Shown here in pieces: positions 1 through 7,400 of a DNA stretch of 38,198 bases. The DNA is from Candidatus Oscillibacter pullicola. Its GTDB lineage: Bacteria; Bacillota; Clostridia; Oscillospirales; Oscillospiraceae. Below the pieces are notes generated by a model. It made no database searches. It was given only the letters and a program-made list of their open reading frames with translations, and was not told where the DNA came from. How positions within the stretch are numbered: the stretch's first letter is position 1; each line of letters starts with the position of its first letter. The translations under genes were made by a program, and so were the position numbers. The stretch spans positions 1 through 38,198 of the forward strand of contig DWXY01000005.1 in assembly GCA_019118935.1 (NCBI GenBank), read 5' to 3'.

Positions 1-105
1 AAGTTCTGTTCATTCTTTCAGATAGTTTTCAGTTTCTTTTTTTATACTGTGAGAGCTGACTGGAGCGGACCCTGCCCGTCTCCATCCCTGAAGGAGGTTA
101 TTTGT

Positions 106-1119
106 GTGATCGAGGTCAAAAACCTGGTGAAGCGCTATGGCAACCGCTATGCGGTGAACCATCTGAGCTTCACGGTGGAGGACGGCCAGATTTTCGGCTT
201 CTTGGGGCCGAACGGCGCCGGCAAATCCACCACAATGAATATCATGACCGGCTATCTGGCGGCCACGGAGGGACAGGTCCTGGTGGAGGGCCATGATATC
301 CTGGAAGAGCCGGAGGCCGCCCGGGCCTGCATCGGCTATCTCCCCGAGATCCCGCCGCTGTATCCCGATATGACGGTGGAGGAGTACCTGCGCTTCTGCG
401 CGGAGCTGAAGAAGATCCCAAAGGAGCAGCGGACGGACCAGCTGGCGAAGGTCCTGGCCCTGACCCATCTGGAGGACATGAGCGCCCGGCTGATCCGGAA
501 CCTGTCCAAGGGCTACCGCCAGCGGGTGGGCCTGGCCCAGGCCATCCTGGGCTTCCCCAAGATCATCATTCTGGACGAGCCCACCGTGGGCCTGGATCCC
601 AAGCAGGTGGTGGAGATCCGGGATCTCATCCGGCATCTGGCCAAGGACCACACCGTGATCCTCAGCTCCCACATCCTCTCTGAGATCCGGGCGGTGTGCG
701 ACCGGGTCCTCATCATCCGCAAGGGCCGGTTTGTGGTGTGCGACACCCCGGAGGACCTGGAGGAGAAGCTCTCCGCAGGAGGCTCCCTGGAACTGACGGC
801 AAAGGCCGCGCCGGAGGCGGCAGAGGCCGTGCTGGACCGGGTGGCGGGCATCACCGGCCGGACCCTGCTGGGGCGGACGGAGGACACGGCCCGCTTCGCC
901 ATCCAGATGGAGGGGGACATCCGGGAGGCGCTGTTCTTCGCCTTTGCAAAGGCGGGGCTGCCCCTGCTGGAGCTGCGGCCCCGGACGGCCTCTCTGGAGG
1001 AGGTCTTCCTGGACCTGACGGACGATGACGACACGGTGGCCGCCCGGGCGGCGGCGCTGTTCCAGACCCCTGCGGAAACTGCGGAAAAGGAGGCGGGCGG
1101 CGATGAAGGCGATTTATAA
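106..1119 (+). CDS. ABC transporter ATP-binding protein (GldA/CcmA type)
   Basis: ATPase subunit of an ABC-2 type exporter, expected at the inner face of the membrane with the permease encoded next. It is 337 residues long. Walker A GPNGAGKST is at residues 34-42, an LSKGYRQ signature follows in the middle, and Walker B reads IIILDEPTVGLDP. A C-terminal ~100-residue extension is typical of this subfamily. I chose the GTG at 106 because an AAGGAGG ribosome site lies 8 nt upstream and the protein then opens directly with the ABC fold (MIEVKNLVKRYG); a longer reading from 49 would add residues with no homology. The gene overlaps the permease by 17 nt, so the two are translationally coupled. Upstream sequence holds a possible -10 (TATACT, 43-48) without a convincing -35. 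Substrate is unknown. Confidence 0.93.
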   Translation: MIEVKNLVKRYGNRYAVNHLSFTVEDGQIFGFLGPNGAGKSTTMNIMTGYLAATEGQVLVEGHDILEEPEAARACIGYLPEIPPLYPDMTVEEYLRFCAELKKIPKEQRTDQLAKVLALTHLEDMSARLIRNLSKGYRQRVGLAQAILGFPKIIILDEPTVGLDPKQVVEIRDLIRHLAKDHTVILSSHILSEIRAVCDRVLIIRKGRFVVCDTPEDLEEKLSAGGSLELTAKAAPEAAEAVLDRVAGITGRTLLGRTEDTARFAIQMEGDIREALFFAFAKAGLPLLELRPRTASLEEVFLDLTDDDDTVAARAAALFQTPAETAEKEAGGDEGDL

Positions 1120-1969
1120 GCGGGAGGTCAGCTCCTATTTCAACTCCATGATCGGCTGGATCTTCGTGGCGGTCCTGACGGTCTTCATCGGCATCTATTT
1201 CTTTGCCTACAACCTGTTTCAGGGATACCCCTATTTCTCCCTCTCTCTGGGCTCCTCTCTCTTCATCTTCATGGTGGTGGTCCCCATTCTCACCATGCGC
1301 TCCATGGCGGATGAGCGCCACACCAAGACGGACCAGCTGCTGCTGACGGCGCCGGTATCCGTCACCGCCGTGGTGCTGGGGAAGTACTTCGCCATGCTGA
1401 CGGTGTTCGCCGTGCCGGTGGCCATCGCCTGCCTGTGCCCCCTCATCATCGCGCTGAACGGCACGGCCTTCCTGCTGGCGGACTACGGCGCCATTCTGGC
1501 CTTCTTCCTGCTGGGCGCGGTGGAGATCGCCGTGGGCATGCTGATCTCCTCCCTGACGGAGAGTCAGATCATCGCCGCGGTGGGCACCTTCGGCCTGCTG
1601 CTCCTGCTGTATCTGTGGGACGGCCTGGTGGGCTTCCTGCCCTCCACCGCCGTCGGGTCCCTGCTGGGCTTCTTTGTGGTGCTGATCCTGGTGTGCTTCC
1701 TCATCAACGCCCTGTCCAACAACTGGAAGGTCACAGCCGGCGTGCTGGTGGCCGGCGCTGCGGTGCTGATCGCCTTCTACCTGCGGGACTCCTCCGTCTT
1801 CGCCAACCTGCTGCCGGATGTGCTGGGCAAGTTCTCCCTGCTCTCCGCCTTCGACAGCTTTTCCACAGACCACGTCTTCGACGTGCCCGGGATCCTGCTG
1901 TACCTGTCCATCAGCGCGCTGCTGGTCTTTCTGACCGTCCAGGTCATCCAGAAGCGCCGGTGGAACTGA
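1103..1969 (+). CDS. ABC-2 type permease
   Basis: Membrane permease partner of the preceding ATPase, 288 residues. The start ATG at 1103 lies inside the end of the ATPase gene and has AAAAGGAGG 9 nt upstream. About six hydrophobic segments are visible, beginning with one near residues 15-38 (SMIGWIFVAVLTVFIGIYFF) and ending near the C-terminus (GILLYLSISALLVFLTVQVI). The charged stretch MRSMADERHTKTDQLLLTAPV after the second segment is the characteristic cytoplasmic loop of ABC-2 permeases in gliding-type systems. The next gene starts about 17 nt downstream behind its own GAGGAGG, so this is the second gene of a four-gene operon. The exported substrate cannot be read from the sequence. Confidence 0.92.
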   Translation: MKAIYKREVSSYFNSMIGWIFVAVLTVFIGIYFFAYNLFQGYPYFSLSLGSSLFIFMVVVPILTMRSMADERHTKTDQLLLTAPVSVTAVVLGKYFAMLTVFAVPVAIACLCPLIIALNGTAFLLADYGAILAFFLLGAVEIAVGMLISSLTESQIIAAVGTFGLLLLLYLWDGLVGFLPSTAVGSLLGFFVVLILVCFLINALSNNWKVTAGVLVAGAAVLIAFYLRDSSVFANLLPDVLGKFSLLSAFDSFSTDHVFDVPGILLYLSISALLVFLTVQVIQKRRWN

Positions 1970-1985
1970 GAGGAGGCGTGTGAAC

Positions 1986-3404
1986 ATGGAACACATGGAT
2001 TGGAAAAACAGCCTGCGGGAGACCGCGGGGCGCCACGCCTCCCGCAGGGGCGCCTTCTCCGCCGGACTGACGGCCCTGGCCGTGGCGGCGGTGCTGGTGT
2101 TCAACCTGCTGGCGGCACAGCTGCCGGAACAGTGGGCCCAGATCGACCTGACGGGCAGCGGGATCTACGACATCAGCGAGACCTCCCAGGACTACCTGGC
2201 GGGGCTGGAGGACGACGTGGTGATCCACGTGCTCACCGACAAGGACACGCTGGATACCCGGATCGTCCGCTTTCTGGACATCTATACAGATCTCAGCGAC
2301 CACCTGACCCTGGAATACACCGACCCCACGGTCTATCCCTCCGCCCTGTCCCAGTACGGCGTGGAGGCGGATACCATCGTGGTCACCTGCGAGGCCACCG
2401 GCCGGCAGGAGTCCTTTGACATCAGCGACATAATCGGGTATGATATGATGTCGTATTACTATTACGGCACTTACACGGAGACGGACTTCGACGGAGAGAG
2501 CCTGCTGACCTCCGCCATCGACAGCGTGCTCACCGGCGTGACCCGGATGGTGTATGAGACCACGGGCCACAACGAGACCGCCGTCCCCATCAGCGTGAAG
2601 GAGCGGTTCACGCGGCTTCACATGTCCGTGGAGCGGGTGAACCTGCTCACCGACGGCGGCATCCCCGAGGACTGCTCCCTGCTGATCCTCAACGAGCCGG
2701 ACCAGGATCTGGCGGACGATGAGCTGGATATGATCCTGAACTATTTGGCGGAGGGCGGCCAGGTGATCTACAACATGGCCGGCGAGCTGGTGGACCTGCC
2801 CAACTTCAACGCCCTGTGCGCCGCCTACGGAATGCAGGTGGCGGACGGCATGATCGCGGACACCTCCCAGGGCTATCAGAACAACCCCTATCTGTTCTTC
2901 GCGCAGGTGGACACCTCTGTGGATGCGGCCAGCAGCCTCACCAGTGATTCCATGGTCCTGTTCTACGCCTCCCGGGGCTTCACCCTGGCGGATCCCGCCC
3001 GGGACACCATCACGGTCCAGCCCTTCCTGACCACCACGGAGAACGGCTATGCCGTGCTGGACGCGGACAACATGACCCAGGGAACCTATGTGGTGGGCGC
3101 CGTGGCCACGGAGGAAATCAGCGAGGACACCACTGCCCGCCTGACGGTCTACGGCGCGGACACGCTGATCAACACCGATGTGACCAACAGCTTTACCAAT
3201 GTGGACAACGTGGATCTCTTCATCCACTCCGCCACCGTGGGCTTTGACGATGTGTCCGCCATTTCTGTGGAGCCGGTGAGCCTGCTGACGCCCACCAACA
3301 CCATCACGACCGGCGGCATCTGGGGCCTGCTGTTTATCCTGGTGATCCCCGCGGCGCTGCTGATCTACGGCTTCGTCCGCTGGATGCACCGCCGGAAACT
3401 GTGA
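1986..3404 (+). CDS. GldG-family ABC transporter auxiliary protein
   Basis: A 472-residue protein of the GldG / ABC_transp_aux family, which accompanies GldA/GldF-type ABC exporters in many bacteria. It has one N-terminal membrane segment (about residues 23-44), a long extracytoplasmic region, and one C-terminal membrane segment (about 447-466) followed by a short basic tail. In the family the large domain resembles a solute-binding fold, but its ligand is not known. ATG 1986 is preferred over GTG 1980 because the AGGAGG site is 9 nt from the former and only 3 nt from the latter. The gene ends 17 nt before the chosen start of the next one, so the operon is tight. Confidence 0.88.
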   Translation: MEHMDWKNSLRETAGRHASRRGAFSAGLTALAVAAVLVFNLLAAQLPEQWAQIDLTGSGIYDISETSQDYLAGLEDDVVIHVLTDKDTLDTRIVRFLDIYTDLSDHLTLEYTDPTVYPSALSQYGVEADTIVVTCEATGRQESFDISDIIGYDMMSYYYYGTYTETDFDGESLLTSAIDSVLTGVTRMVYETTGHNETAVPISVKERFTRLHMSVERVNLLTDGGIPEDCSLLILNEPDQDLADDELDMILNYLAEGGQVIYNMAGELVDLPNFNALCAAYGMQVADGMIADTSQGYQNNPYLFFAQVDTSVDAASSLTSDSMVLFYASRGFTLADPARDTITVQPFLTTTENGYAVLDADNMTQGTYVVGAVATEEISEDTTARLTVYGADTLINTDVTNSFTNVDNVDLFIHSATVGFDDVSAISVEPVSLLTPTNTITTGGIWGLLFILVIPAALLIYGFVRWMHRRKL

Positions 3405-3421
3405 CGAAGGAGCATATGAGC

Positions 3422-4462
3422 ATGAATCGAGCACAGAAGAAGAAGACGCTGTTCCTCCTGCTGGGGATCCTGGTGGTCCTGGGCATCCTGCTGGCGGTGG
3501 TCTCCGCCGTCAAGCGGTCCAGCGCCCAGCGGGAAGCCGAGGAGGCCGCCGCCCAGGACGCCGCCAGCGTCATCACGGAGACGGAGGCCGCCTACTCGTC
3601 CCTCACCTATGACAACGGCAGCGCCACGCTGTCCTTCCACCTGGATGAGGCGGGCACGTGGGTCTGGTCCGACGACCCGGAGTTTCCCCTGGACGACTCC
3701 ACCATCCAGTCGATCCTGGCCCTTCTCACCAACCTCAAGCCCCAGCAGACCATCACGGAGGGCGATACGCTGGAGGCCTACGGCCTGGACCAGCCCTTCG
3801 CCACCCTGACCGCGACCAAGCCGGACGGCGGGACGCTGACCATCTCCCTGGGCAACACCACCACGGACGGCAACAGCTACTATATGCTGATGAACGGCCA
3901 GGAGAGCCCGGTGTATATCATCTCCAACTCCCTGTACACCGAGATGTCCAAGACCATCTATGACATGTGCGACCTGCCGGAGCTGCCCCAGCTGACGGAG
4001 GAAAACCTCCAGTCCGTCACCGTTGAGGGCGCCGCCAGCACCCTGCTGCGGCCCATCGACAAGGAGACCTCCACCGACGAGGAGACCGGGGAGGAGACGG
4101 TCACCGTCACCTGGGCCGCCGGCGGCGAGGACGTCACCGGCAGCGCGGACACCGCCTCTCTGCTGGCGGAGCTGGGGTCGCTGACCTTCACCAAATGCGT
4201 GGACTACAAGCCCACGGACGAGGCGGCTGCCCTGTGCGGCTTCGACGCGCCCCAGGCCACGGTCACCATCCTCTATCTGAACGACACCGGCACGGAGGGG
4301 ACGTTGACCCTGACCTTCGGCAGCGAGAACCTGGACCAGACCGGCTACTACGTCCGCATGGAGGGGGATTCCACCATCTACCAGATGGACACCGCCTCGG
4401 TGGACACCATCCTCTCCGTGGCGGAGAACGGCCTGACTGCGGCGGACGCCGCGGGCGAATAA
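3422..4462 (+). CDS. DUF4340 domain-containing membrane-anchored protein
   Basis: A 346-residue protein with one N-terminal membrane anchor (about residues 8-27, KTLFLLLGILVVLGILLAVV) and a Thr/Asp/Glu-rich extracytoplasmic region with repeated beta-type segments. This matches the DUF4340 proteins commonly found last in GldA-permease-GldG operons. AAGGAG lies 9 nt before ATG 3422 and only 3 nt before ATG 3416, which decides the start. Function is unknown; position and topology suggest an outer-face accessory part of the same ABC system. The assignment rests on context and general appearance more than on a diagnostic motif. Confidence 0.8.
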   Translation: MNRAQKKKTLFLLLGILVVLGILLAVVSAVKRSSAQREAEEAAAQDAASVITETEAAYSSLTYDNGSATLSFHLDEAGTWVWSDDPEFPLDDSTIQSILALLTNLKPQQTITEGDTLEAYGLDQPFATLTATKPDGGTLTISLGNTTTDGNSYYMLMNGQESPVYIISNSLYTEMSKTIYDMCDLPELPQLTEENLQSVTVEGAASTLLRPIDKETSTDEETGEETVTVTWAAGGEDVTGSADTASLLAELGSLTFTKCVDYKPTDEAAALCGFDAPQATVTILYLNDTGTEGTLTLTFGSENLDQTGYYVRMEGDSTIYQMDTASVDTILSVAENGLTAADAAGE

Positions 4463-4497
4463 ACTCGATCTCGTTTCCCATCCGTCGCATCTGACCA

Positions 4498-4521
4498 GGG
4501 GGGAGCCCCCGGGCTCCCCCC
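4498..4521 (+). terminator. Perfect 11-bp GC hairpin after the ABC operon (possible terminator)
   Basis: A perfect inverted repeat (GGGGGGAGCCC / GGGCTCCCCCC) sits 36 nt after the DUF4340 stop codon. No T-tract follows, so it may only attenuate transcription into the response regulator gene or protect the upstream mRNA 3' end. Confidence 0.45.
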
Positions 4522-4575
4522 TGTGTGGCGCTGCCGGCGGAAACGGTGCGCGATCCTGCAAACGGAGGTGATCTC

Positions 4576-5259
4576 ATGCGCGTACTGGTGGTGGAGGATG
4601 AGGTCCGCCTGGCCGCCACCCTCCAGGACCTGCTGGAGCTGAACGGCTACACGGTGGACGTCTGCCACGACGGCGAGGCGGGGCTGGACAACGCCCTGAC
4701 CTCCATTTATGACGTGATCCTGCTGGACGTGATGCTGCCCAAGCTGGACGGCTTCACCGTGCTGCGCCGCCTGCGGGCGGAGGGCAGCACCACGCCGGTG
4801 CTGATGCTCACCGCCCGGTCCGAGCTGACGGACCGGGTGAACGGGCTGGACTCCGGCGCGGACTACTATCTCACCAAGCCCTTTGAGCCCAAGGAGCTGC
4901 TGGCCTGCATCCGGGCCCTGACCCGCCGCCAGCCGGAGCTGCGGCAGACCGACGCCCTGGAATATGGGGACCTGCGGCTGGAGAAGACCTCCTTCACCCT
5001 CTCCTGCGGCGAGCGATCCGTGCGGCTCAGCCGGAAGGAGTTCGACATGATGGAGATGCTGATGCTGAACCGGAAGCTGGTCATCACCAAGGAGAAGCTG
5101 CTGCTGAAGGTCTGGGGCTATGAGTCCGACGCGGAGGACAACAACGTGGAGGTCTACATCTCCTTCCTGCGGAAGAAGCTGGACCATCTCCACTCCCGGG
5201 TGAAGATCCGCACGATCCGCATGGTGGGCTACTGCCTGGAGGCGCCGGAGGAAGCGTAG
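4576..5259 (+). CDS. OmpR/PhoB-family response regulator
   Basis: A 227-residue transcription factor with an N-terminal receiver domain (about 1-115) and a C-terminal winged-helix DNA-binding domain (about 130-225). The acidic pocket E7/D8 and the phospho-acceptor D51 (LLDVMLP) are present, with the conserved Lys in LTKPFEP. The DNA-binding half carries the family's VRLSRKEFDMMEMLM and ...NNVEVYISFLRKKL signatures. ATG 4576 has GGAGGTG upstream. It is followed after 67 nt by a sensor kinase gene, its likely cognate partner. Lying directly after the ABC operon, it may control it; that is inference. Confidence 0.93.
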   Translation: MRVLVVEDEVRLAATLQDLLELNGYTVDVCHDGEAGLDNALTSIYDVILLDVMLPKLDGFTVLRRLRAEGSTTPVLMLTARSELTDRVNGLDSGADYYLTKPFEPKELLACIRALTRRQPELRQTDALEYGDLRLEKTSFTLSCGERSVRLSRKEFDMMEMLMLNRKLVITKEKLLLKVWGYESDAEDNNVEVYISFLRKKLDHLHSRVKIRTIRMVGYCLEAPEEA

Positions 5260-5307
5260 TTTTCCACAAAGTCCACATTTTTCCACTTTTCCACAGAGTT
5301 TTCGACA
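5260..5307 (+). promoter_or_regulatory. Cluster of DnaA-box-like 9-mers
   Basis: The gap between the response regulator and kinase genes is filled by head-to-tail 9-mers: TTTTCCACA at 5260, AAGTCCACA at 5269, TTTTCCACT at 5279, TTTTCCACA at 5287 and TTTTCGACA at 5299. Two are exact matches to the relaxed DnaA-box consensus TTWTNCACA and the others differ from TTTTCCACA by one to three bases. All are on the same strand with starts 8-12 nt apart, about one helical turn. It may bind DnaA away from oriC or act as an operator for the kinase gene. Confidence 0.6.
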
Positions 5308-5326
5308 GGAATGGGGCGATCCTCCC

Positions 5327-6553
5327 ATGATCCGAAAATTGCAGATCAAATTCGTGGCCATGTGCATGATCCTGGTGACGGCGGTGCTGGGCGTGGTGTT
5401 CACGGCCGTGTTCTCCTCCGCCAAGCAGAATATCGAGGTCATCAGCCATCAGGTGCTCCAGCGGGTCATGGAGGACGACACCCCCAGCGGCCGGCCGGAT
5501 CTGGGGCTCAACCGGGGCGGGGAAGACGTTCTGCTGCCCTATTTCACGGTGAATCTCTGGGACCGCAGCGGGGTCTACGAGGCCTTTGTCACAGGCGGGA
5601 CCTATTCCAACCTGCAGGACACGCAGGAGCTGAAGGCCATTCTTTCCGACTGTCTCCAGCAGAACCGGCCAGAGGGCACCATCCACAGCTACGGCCTGCG
5701 GTATCTGCGCCAGGACTACGGACTTTACGAGCGCATCGCCTTTGTGGACATGTCCATGGAGCAGGCCACGCTGCAGGAGATCATGGGCTCCTATCTCCAG
5801 ATCGGCCTGGCGGCGCTGCTGCTGCTTCTGGGCGTCTCCATCCTGCTGGCCCGGTGGGCCACCCGCCCGGTGGCAAAGGCCTGGCGGCAGCAGCGGCAGT
5901 TCCTCTCCGACGCCTCCCACGAGCTGAAGACGCCGCTGACCGTGATCCTCTCCAACGCGGAGCTGCTGGAGGCGGCGCCCCTGGATGACCGCCCGGCCCG
6001 GTGGGCGGACAACATCCGCTCCGAGGCCAAGCAGATGAAATCCCTGGTGGAGGAGATGCTGACCCTGGCCCGGGCGGACAACGCGGTCCCCACTGCGGTG
6101 ATGGGGGAGGTCTCGCTCTCCGATCTGGCCACGGACTGCGTGCTAGCCTTTGAGCCGGTGGCCTTTGAGGCCGGAAAGCCCCTGAAGAGCGACATCGCCC
6201 CGGACGTGACGGTCACCGGCGACGCCGACAAGCTGCGCCAGCTGATCGGGGTCCTGCTGGACAACGCCATCAAGTATGGGCAGGCGGGGGGCGCCATCAG
6301 CCTGACCCTGCGGCGCACAGACCGGCAGGCCCGGCTGCTGGTATCCAACCCCGGCGAACCCATCCCGCCGGACCAGCTGGGCCGCCTGTTCGAGCGGTTC
6401 TACCGGGCGGACGCCTCCCGGGGGGAGCAGTCCGGCTTCGGCCTGGGGCTGCCCATTGCCGCCGCCATCGCGGCGGAGCACAAGGGGACTCTGAAGGCGG
6501 AGAGCGACCAGGCCTCCACCCGATTCCTCTTCTCCATGCCACTGAAAAAGTGA
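5327..6553 (+). CDS. Sensor histidine kinase
   Basis: A 408-residue membrane histidine kinase. Membrane segments lie at about residues 7-29 and 158-175, with an extracytoplasmic sensor region of about 125 residues between them. The dimerisation/phospho-acceptor helix reads FLSDASHELKTPLTVIL with His198 as the phosphorylated residue, followed by the ATPase domain with an N box (NAIKYG) and a glycine box (GFGLGLPIA). There is essentially no HAMP linker: segment 2 runs almost directly into the His helix. ATG 5327 has only a weak ribosome site, and the DnaA-box-like cluster lies immediately upstream. Likely partner of the preceding response regulator. Confidence 0.92.
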   Translation: MIRKLQIKFVAMCMILVTAVLGVVFTAVFSSAKQNIEVISHQVLQRVMEDDTPSGRPDLGLNRGGEDVLLPYFTVNLWDRSGVYEAFVTGGTYSNLQDTQELKAILSDCLQQNRPEGTIHSYGLRYLRQDYGLYERIAFVDMSMEQATLQEIMGSYLQIGLAALLLLLGVSILLARWATRPVAKAWRQQRQFLSDASHELKTPLTVILSNAELLEAAPLDDRPARWADNIRSEAKQMKSLVEEMLTLARADNAVPTAVMGEVSLSDLATDCVLAFEPVAFEAGKPLKSDIAPDVTVTGDADKLRQLIGVLLDNAIKYGQAGGAISLTLRRTDRQARLLVSNPGEPIPPDQLGRLFERFYRADASRGEQSGFGLGLPIAAAIAAEHKGTLKAESDQASTRFLFSMPLKK

Positions 6554-6565
6554 TCCATTGAAAAG

Positions 6566-6597
6566 AAGGGCTTTCCTTCCCGGGAGGGCCCTTTTTT
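6566..6597 (+). terminator. Intrinsic terminator
   Basis: Stem AAGGGC / GCCCTT with further inner pairing (CCT/AGG) followed by a run of T, just after the kinase stop. It ends the first two-component operon. Confidence 0.85.
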
Positions 6598-6612
6598 GTG
6601 CCGCTTGAAACC

Positions 6613-6672
6613 GTAAGAAATCTGTAAGAAATTTCTCCGGGTGTTTGTAAGAATTCCCCGGTATGCTACAAT
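6613..6672 (+). promoter_or_regulatory. Promoter with three GTAAGAA direct repeats
   Basis: A sigma-A type promoter (TTGTAA 6645-6650, 16 nt, TACAAT 6667-6672) stands in front of the second response regulator. Three copies of GTAAGAA start at 6613, 6624 and 6647, i.e. 11 and 23 nt apart, on one face of the helix; the last overlaps the -35. This is the usual arrangement for an OmpR-family regulator binding its own promoter, so autoregulation is likely. Confidence 0.72.
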
Positions 6673-6692
6673 CAGCTCAAGGAGGGATCGAG

Positions 6693-7400
6693 ATGAACGC
6701 GTGCATTCTGGTGGTGGACGACGATCCGGAGATCGTGGGGGCCATCGCCATCACCCTGGAGCGGGAGGGCTACCGGGTCCTGCGGGCCTATGACGGCATG
6801 GAGGCCCTGGATCTGGCCCTGGACCCGGCGGTGCGGCTGATCCTCATCGACGTGATGATGCCCAAGCTGGACGGCTTGTCCGCCCTGCTCCGCATCCGGG
6901 AGAAGCGGAACCTGCCTGTGATCGTCCTCTCCGCCAAAAGCGAGGACACGGACAAGATCCTGGGCCTTTCCATGGGGGCGGACGACTATGTGACCAAGCC
7001 CTTCAACCCCCAGGAGCTGGCGGCCAGGGTCCGGAGCCAGCTGCGGCGGTACACCCTGCTGGGGGACGTCCACGCGGAGGAACAGCAGGGCCTGCTGGTC
7101 AACGGCCGGCTCACCTACGACCCGGCGCGGCGGGAGCTGCGGGCGGACGGGGAGACGGTGAAGCTCACCGCCACGGAGACGAAGATCGTGGACCTGCTGA
7201 TGCGCAACCCCGGCCGCATCTTCCCGGCGGAGGAGATCTACCGCCGGGTGTGGGACGGGGAGGCGGCCTACGCCTGCGAAAACACGGTGATGGTCCACAT
7301 CCGGCGCATTCGGGAAAAGATCGAGCTCAATCCCAAGGAGCCAGATTACATCAAGGTGGTGTGGGGCATTGGATACAAAATGGAACAGCACGGGACCTGA
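6693..7400 (+). CDS. OmpR/PhoB-family response regulator (second system)
   Basis: A 235-residue regulator with a receiver domain (acidic residues D9-D11, phospho-acceptor D53 in LIDVMMP, Lys in VTKPFNP) and a winged-helix DNA-binding domain (VKLTATETKIVDLLM, ...CENTVMVHIRRIREKIE). It resembles VanR-type regulators of Clostridia. AAGGAGGG lies 6 nt before ATG 6693. The kinase gene overlaps its 3' end, and the GTAAGAA repeats upstream are candidate binding sites for its own product. Confidence 0.93.
   Translation: MNACILVVDDDPEIVGAIAITLEREGYRVLRAYDGMEALDLALDPAVRLILIDVMMPKLDGLSALLRIREKRNLPVIVLSAKSEDTDKILGLSMGADDYVTKPFNPQELAARVRSQLRRYTLLGDVHAEEQQGLLVNGRLTYDPARRELRADGETVKLTATETKIVDLLMRNPGRIFPAEEIYRRVWDGEAAYACENTVMVHIRRIREKIELNPKEPDYIKVVWGIGYKMEQHGT

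Noticed and set aside
5260-5307. Reading the TTTTCCACA repeats as a CRISPR array
   Set aside because: Units are 9 bp with no spacers; no cas genes in the window.
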